Shown one piece after another: positions 60,144-64,000 of a DNA stretch of 64,000 nucleotides. The translations under genes were made by a program, and so were the position numbers. The notes under the pieces were generated by a model that worked only from the letters and a program-made list of their open reading frames with translations, was not told the DNA's origin and did no database searches. How positions within the stretch are numbered: position 1 is the first letter of the stretch; each line of letters opens with the position of its first letter. The DNA comes from Proales similis (taxonomy: Eukaryota; Rotifera; Eurotatoria; Ploima; Proalidae): positions 1,364,001 to 1,428,000 of the forward strand of contig JAGVRJ010000012.1 in NCBI GenBank assembly GCA_019059635.1. The letters run 5' to 3'.

Positions 60144-60968
60144 ATGGAAAACTTCAACAACAGCCCAATGCTGGATTCGACCGGATCGGCCCACGGCTCC
60201 TATTACATGCCGTCATCGTCCAGCAGATTGTACGCCGACAGCGCCCAGTGGTCGCCTCTGGCTGTCAATGGCTACCAAGATTCGACCTACGCCCGATCTT
60301 ATGCCGCTTGGTATAACAGCTACTACTCGACCAACGTCCACTCGACTGAAGACGAGCCCTCTTTGTGCTCCAATGCCTATCCGGTCCACTACTCCTATTC
60401 CGGCTACATGTATCCAACTCAGCAGTGTTCGACGCCGGCCACCTACGCTCAACAGCAGTACACGTCGCCGGAGCTCATCGATTCGGGGGTAAGTTGCTCG
60501 TATGTGACCAGATTCAGTTTAGGTGAATGCGAGGAAGAGGAGGATGCGTTGGCGAGGAGACCAGGCCAGGGCGTCGAGCCGAGTGAACAAGTGTCGCCGG
60601 TGGTCATCGGTCAAAGCGTCGTCAAGTCGTCGAAGCGAGGAACGAGAAGCGTGTCGCGAAAGCATCAACTTCCAGATCGAGCGGTGGACATTATGAACCA
60701 GTGGTACGAAGAGCATCTGAGCAATCCCTATCCGCAGCCGGAAGAAAAGGAAATGCTGGCCAAGCTGGGCCAAGTCACTGTCAAGCAAGTGACCGCCTGG
60801 TTCAGCAATCGCCGCAATCGAACGCAAAACACCAAGCCAAAGCGCATGAAGCGCGTGCTCGAGCAGGAAATGTGCAGCATCTACAAGGAGCTCGCGCGAT
60901 CCAACGGCCAGCAGGATCTTCTCGAAAAGTTCCGATCCACTCTGCGCAAGAGCGAGATCGCTCTCTGA
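60144..60968 (+). CDS. Divergent TALE-class homeobox protein, intronless
   Basis: 274 aa nuclear DNA-binding protein. Residues 1-115 are rich in Ser, Tyr and Gln with no recognised domain, and an acidic CEEEEDA segment follows. The homeodomain (about 175-237) has the three-residue loop extension of TALE proteins (HLSNPYPQPEEKEMLAKLG) and a recognition helix VKQVTAWFSNRRNR. N51 and R53 are present; position 50 is Ser, unlike the Gly, Ile or Ala of PBC, Meis and Irx. No PBC, Meis or Iro domain is seen. After the homeodomain comes a basic PKRMKR stretch. Subfamily unassigned; it could be a fast-evolving PBX/TGIF relative. A TATA-like box lies at 60058, and AATAAA follows at 61048. Confidence 0.8.
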   Translation: MENFNNSPMLDSTGSAHGSYYMPSSSSRLYADSAQWSPLAVNGYQDSTYARSYAAWYNSYYSTNVHSTEDEPSLCSNAYPVHYSYSGYMYPTQQCSTPATYAQQQYTSPELIDSGVSCSYVTRFSLGECEEEEDALARRPGQGVEPSEQVSPVVIGQSVVKSSKRGTRSVSRKHQLPDRAVDIMNQWYEEHLSNPYPQPEEKEMLAKLGQVTVKQVTAWFSNRRNRTQNTKPKRMKRVLEQEMCSIYKELARSNGQQDLLEKFRSTLRKSEIAL

Positions 60969-61871
60969 GCTTGGCCCTGCCGCCGTCCGTTTTCTCTTCT
61001 ATTTAACTATTTTTCTTTTAACTTTTCTAGCCAACACGATTTCTAGCAATAAACACAACTAAAGGCTCGTTTGTGAAATCGCTAATAGATAAGTTTTTTT
61101 TTTTATTCAAATGCGATAAAAGATTGAATTTTTATGCGTTTTGAAATGTGAACAGGTCAGGGTTTGCTCAGTCGGCTTGTAATTGCGAGTTCAGTCTGCT
61201 CCTCAGTTGCTGCTTGTTTTTTTGTTTAATACGAAGGTTGAAAATCGCACATAAAAAAAAGAAATGAATATGATAGAAATGAAATGAATATGTAGATAGA
61301 GCTAAACAAGCAAATAGAAATGTGAAGGAGTAAATATTGAGAGAAAAGAAAAAGAGTTAGACAGAATGAAACAAACACAAGGGCCAAGAGGGCCGCCTGC
61401 AAGAAGCTTTTCTGCTTGCTCTGCTTCGTCGGCTGATTTCAGATTCGGTGCGTCTCAATTTGTTTGAAAGCGAAACTGAACAGACGGCAACGTCTGACGT
61501 GCCCTTGTTTCATGACGGCAATGGTGCTGTGCTTCTGTCCAGTTTGTATTGGCTGTCGAGGCCACCGGCTGAGTTGACTGAATCGGTCTGCAAAAACACG
61601 CTTCTATTATCAGTTAAGGGCGATGCGGTCACTAATTGCAGATTGAGCCAAGCAATCAAACGTGTGCGTGCTTGTAGGCTTTTGTAAAAGACACATGCGC
61701 TGGCGTGTGTTGTTTGAAGATCCACTAACCAATTGAAAGAGAGAGACAGCGAGTGACAAAAAGGCAAAGAAACAGAAAGACAAAGAGGGGACACAGAGAG
61801 AGAGAGAGAGAGAGAAAAGTGCAGAGATAGAGGAGCGAGGAGGAAAGAAGAATTAAATGAAAGCAAAGTGT
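60969..61871. other. Convergent 3' region homeobox / PP1
   Basis: Homeobox 3' UTR with AATAAA at 61048-61053. On the opposite strand a TTTATT near 61100 could be a distant PP1 poly-A signal. A (GA)n run lies at about 61796-61816. No gene is supported. Confidence 0.5.
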
Positions 61872-62927
61872 CTACTTTTTCAATCGGCTCTGATTAGACA
61901 CATTTGACATTGGGCTCGTGCCACTCATGGAGCCGTAGGCGCCTGCTTGAGCGTTGGCCACAGGGGCTCGAGGCGGAGTGACAGGTCGACCTGTGCTCAT
62001 ACCACCGTACTGGTACTTGGCCTTCTTTTCGCTTGGTTTCAATATTTGAAATGAACACATGAGCGTCTCGTCGACGCTCATCATTCCACCGGCATTGTCA
62101 AACTCGCCACAATAGTTGGGCGCCGAGAACAGGGTGACCAGCTGACGCTTGGCGAAAAACTCGTAGCCGTCCTCGACGACTTGGTGCGCGCGGCAGATGA
62201 GATCCATGTCGTGACGGTTGAGAAATTTGGCGACCACGTCGGCGCCGAACGTGAACGAGACGCCTCGGTCGTTCTCGCCCCAGCCCTGGACGTCCTTGTC
62301 CGGGTCTGACCAGAGCAGGTCGCACAATAGGCCGGTGTCGGGCACGTCTGTCGGCCTCATGATGCGTCTGATCTGCTCCATGGACTGCAGGTCGGGCGAC
62401 AGGCCGCCATGGCAGCAGAATATCTTCTCGTCGATGATGGCGGCGATCGGCAAACAGTTAAAGCAGTCGGTGAACGTCTTCCAGAGTTTGATGTTGAAGC
62501 GGCGCTTGCACTCGTCGTAGAAGCCGTATATGCGATTTATGCTGGCGCACTCGTGGTTGCCTCTCAGAAGGAAGAAGTTCTCCGGATACTTGATCTTGTA
62601 GGCGAGCAGCAGGCAGATGGTCTCGAGCGACTGCTTGCCGCGGTCGACATAGTCGCCCAGGAACAGGTAGTTGGCCTCGGGCGGAAAGCCGCCGTACTCG
62701 AACAAACGCAGCAGGTCCGTGTACTGGCCGTGGATGTCGCCGCAGATTTTTAGCGGCGCTTCGAGCTCGAGCAATATCGGCTGCGAGAGGAATATCTCAC
62801 GCGATCGTAGACAGAGAGCGCGCACTTCGTTCTCGGTCATGTTCACTGGCTTGCCTGGCCTCGAGTGGCGCGACTCGATCAAGCGTGATATCAGGTTGTC
62901 TACATTCAAGTCTGCCGAGTCTCCCAT
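61872..62927 (-). CDS. PPP1C: Protein phosphatase 1 catalytic subunit, intronless
   Basis: 351 aa Ser/Thr phosphatase, acting with targeting subunits in cytosol and nucleus. Metal and catalytic motifs GDIHGQ, GDYVDRG, LRGNHE and CCHGGLSP are intact. [19 protein letters not shown] and [19 protein letters not shown] mark it as PP1 rather than PP2A. The tail keeps the TPPR site (CDK-regulated in animal PP1) and then extends about 25 residues more than typical PP1, with Ser/Ala/Gly-rich sequence ending SRLKK. The start is the ATG of [13 protein letters not shown]; the frame is open upstream but without ATG. The intronless coding sequence is unusual for animal PP1 genes and could reflect an old retrocopy or general intron loss. 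Confidence 0.95.
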   Translation of the reverse strand: MGDSADLNVDNLISRLIESRHSRPGKPVNMTENEVRALCLRSREIFLSQPILLELEAPLKICGDIHGQYTDLLRLFEYGGFPPEANYLFLGDYVDRGKQSLETICLLLAYKIKYPENFFLLRGNHECASINRIYGFYDECKRRFNIKLWKTFTDCFNCLPIAAIIDEKIFCCHGGLSPDLQSMEQIRRIMRPTDVPDTGLLCDLLWSDPDKDVQGWGENDRGVSFTFGADVVAKFLNRHDMDLICRAHQVVEDGYEFFAKRQLVTLFSAPNYCGEFDNAGGMMSVDETLMCSFQILKPSEKKAKYQYGGMSTGRPVTPPRAPVANAQAGAYGSMSGTSPMSNVSNQSRLKK

Positions 62928-64000
62928 TGCCTCTGTGTGAATCCGATGGGCGCTGGATAAACAAACAAATCTAAAGTGGAAAACTGTTCGTATAGTTGTG
63001 TGCACAGGCAAAGCAAATTTGAGGATAGATTATGCAGCGAGCTCGCTTACTTGGCCTGTTCGGCCTTTGCCTCTCTTTTGAGCATAACTAGCAATGGCGG
63101 CTGCTTCACACAGTGTGTGCTGAACACACACACACACATGAATAGACACTTGGCTCTATCTTGAGCCTATTCGCGGCGAGCATCAATCATAAGCGAGACC
63201 TCGGCGAATACAACAAAACTAACGTGTCGAATGTTCTACGCATAAAAGCCTTCCGTTCGACTTTGCCCTCACATGTAGATCGCTTCTTGGCCCTTCTATC
63301 GCCCTGAGCCTTCTCCCAACTATTGTGATGCACTGAAGCGCGCTAATTCACTCCAATTCGGCTGAGAAATTGAAATAAAAGTGAAGAAAGAGCGAATAGA
63401 TCGATGTCTGCTGGTGATGTCTGAAATGACTCATTCGGGCATTTCATCACAATCTTATTGAGCTTCTCCAACTCGGCTCGATTGAATGGAACGGTTAAGA
63501 GCATTTGGGTTTGTTGGGGTCGAGAATCTAAAATCCGCTCAATTCATACAAATGTGTGTGCCAAGTGATTTATGACGCAGCCATGCTTCCAAAATAAGCT
63601 GCTTTGGCCGTAAAATATGAGCAGCAATCGATCAGGTTTCCTGAGCGCCAAGAGGCGAACAGAGAAATGAAGAAGAAAAACTTGGATTGCCGACGCGAGC
63701 GTTCGCGCACAAAGGAATAAGAGTAAAATTGGAGCAAATAGAGAGAGAGAGAGAGAGCAAAGGAAGGAGAAATAAAGAGCAAACAGAGAAAGAGGCGTTG
63801 ATGAAAAAGCAAGGCAATGATGCAACATCTGATAAGTTGAAGCTTAGATTTCACCATGAGAAGGAAAACTAGAACGATCTCTGCGAGAAGAAGAGAGAGA
63901 GAGAGAGCCGACTTGCAAACATGATATCCAACTGATAGTGCGGCACCTTTGCTTCACAAAGGCGAAGCTGGAGCGCTACGAGCAGAGTGGGCCGCCACCG
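62928..64000. other. PP1 upstream region to window end
   Basis: 1.1 kb with (CA)n near 63125-63138, (GA)n at about 63740-63758 and 63893-63906, and A/G-rich sequence. No gene is recognised before the window ends. Confidence 0.5.

Noticed and set aside
60489-60522. Possible 34 bp intron in the homeobox gene (GTAAGT...TTTAG)
   Set aside because: Far shorter than the 50-75 bp introns of this window, and removing it would shift the frame before the homeodomain.
61872-63011. PP1 start at the upstream end of the open frame (near 63011)
   Set aside because: That codon is not ATG, and the extension has no family similarity; MGDSADLN at 62927 fits PP1.

Overview
This is a gene-dense stretch of nuclear DNA from a compact animal genome. 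Coding exons are split by very short GT-AG introns (mostly 50-75 bp). Intergenic gaps run from 67 bp to about 2.4 kb, and AATAAA signals follow many stop codons. The products are typical of bilaterian animals: a serotonin receptor, a peptide GPCR, ATR, MCM10, ZFC3H1, cytosolic FABPs, a TALE homeobox and PP1. I see no transposon, virus, operon-style bacterial gene or horizontally acquired block. The FABP, RPL5 and CNBD-type proteins look arthropod-like to me, so a small-genome arthropod such as a mite, or another small ecdysozoan, is plausible. The species cannot be fixed from this window.

Layout. 0.3-1.8 kb: 5-HT2-like receptor (+). 2.3-4.0: RUVBL1 (+). 4.8-7.2: folylpolyglutamate synthase (+). 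7.2-9.6: long gap with simple repeats. 9.6-10.4: swiprosin-type EF-hand protein (+). 11.3-13.8: LRR-Ig membrane protein (-). 14.0-15.5: YAE1-like and MRPL48 (-). 16.4-21.7: ZFC3H1 (+). 22.2: RPL37 (+). 22.6-23.4: degenerate Rab-like GTPase (-). 23.7-24.7: PA28-like protein (-). 25.8-27.7: mitochondrial Asp-tRNA synthetase (+). 27.8-30.2: MCM10 (+). 30.9-33.2: three tandem FABP genes (+). 34.4-42.8: three tandem alanine aminotransferase genes (-). 43.1-45.1: CNBD2-like cyclic-nucleotide-binding protein (-). 45.4-46.6: peptide GPCR (-). 48.2-57.5: ATR (+). 57.6-58.2: UFSP1 (+). 58.6-59.6: RPL5 (+). 60.1-61.0: TALE homeobox (+). 61.9-62.9: PP1 catalytic subunit (-).

Neighbouring genes are mostly functionally unrelated. 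The exceptions are the two tandem families, which record recent duplication, intron turnover and, for the aminotransferases, apparent gene conversion. Splice models were built by hand from frame, splice dinucleotides and known family sequences. Most sum to an exact multiple of three and to the family's usual length (RUVBL1 456 aa, RPL5 298 aa, FABPs 135-137 aa). I found no new multigene system. The most unusual signals are the aminotransferase conversion tracts, intron turnover in both tandem arrays, a GPCR lacking the DRY aspartate, and a Rab-like protein without canonical catalytic motifs.
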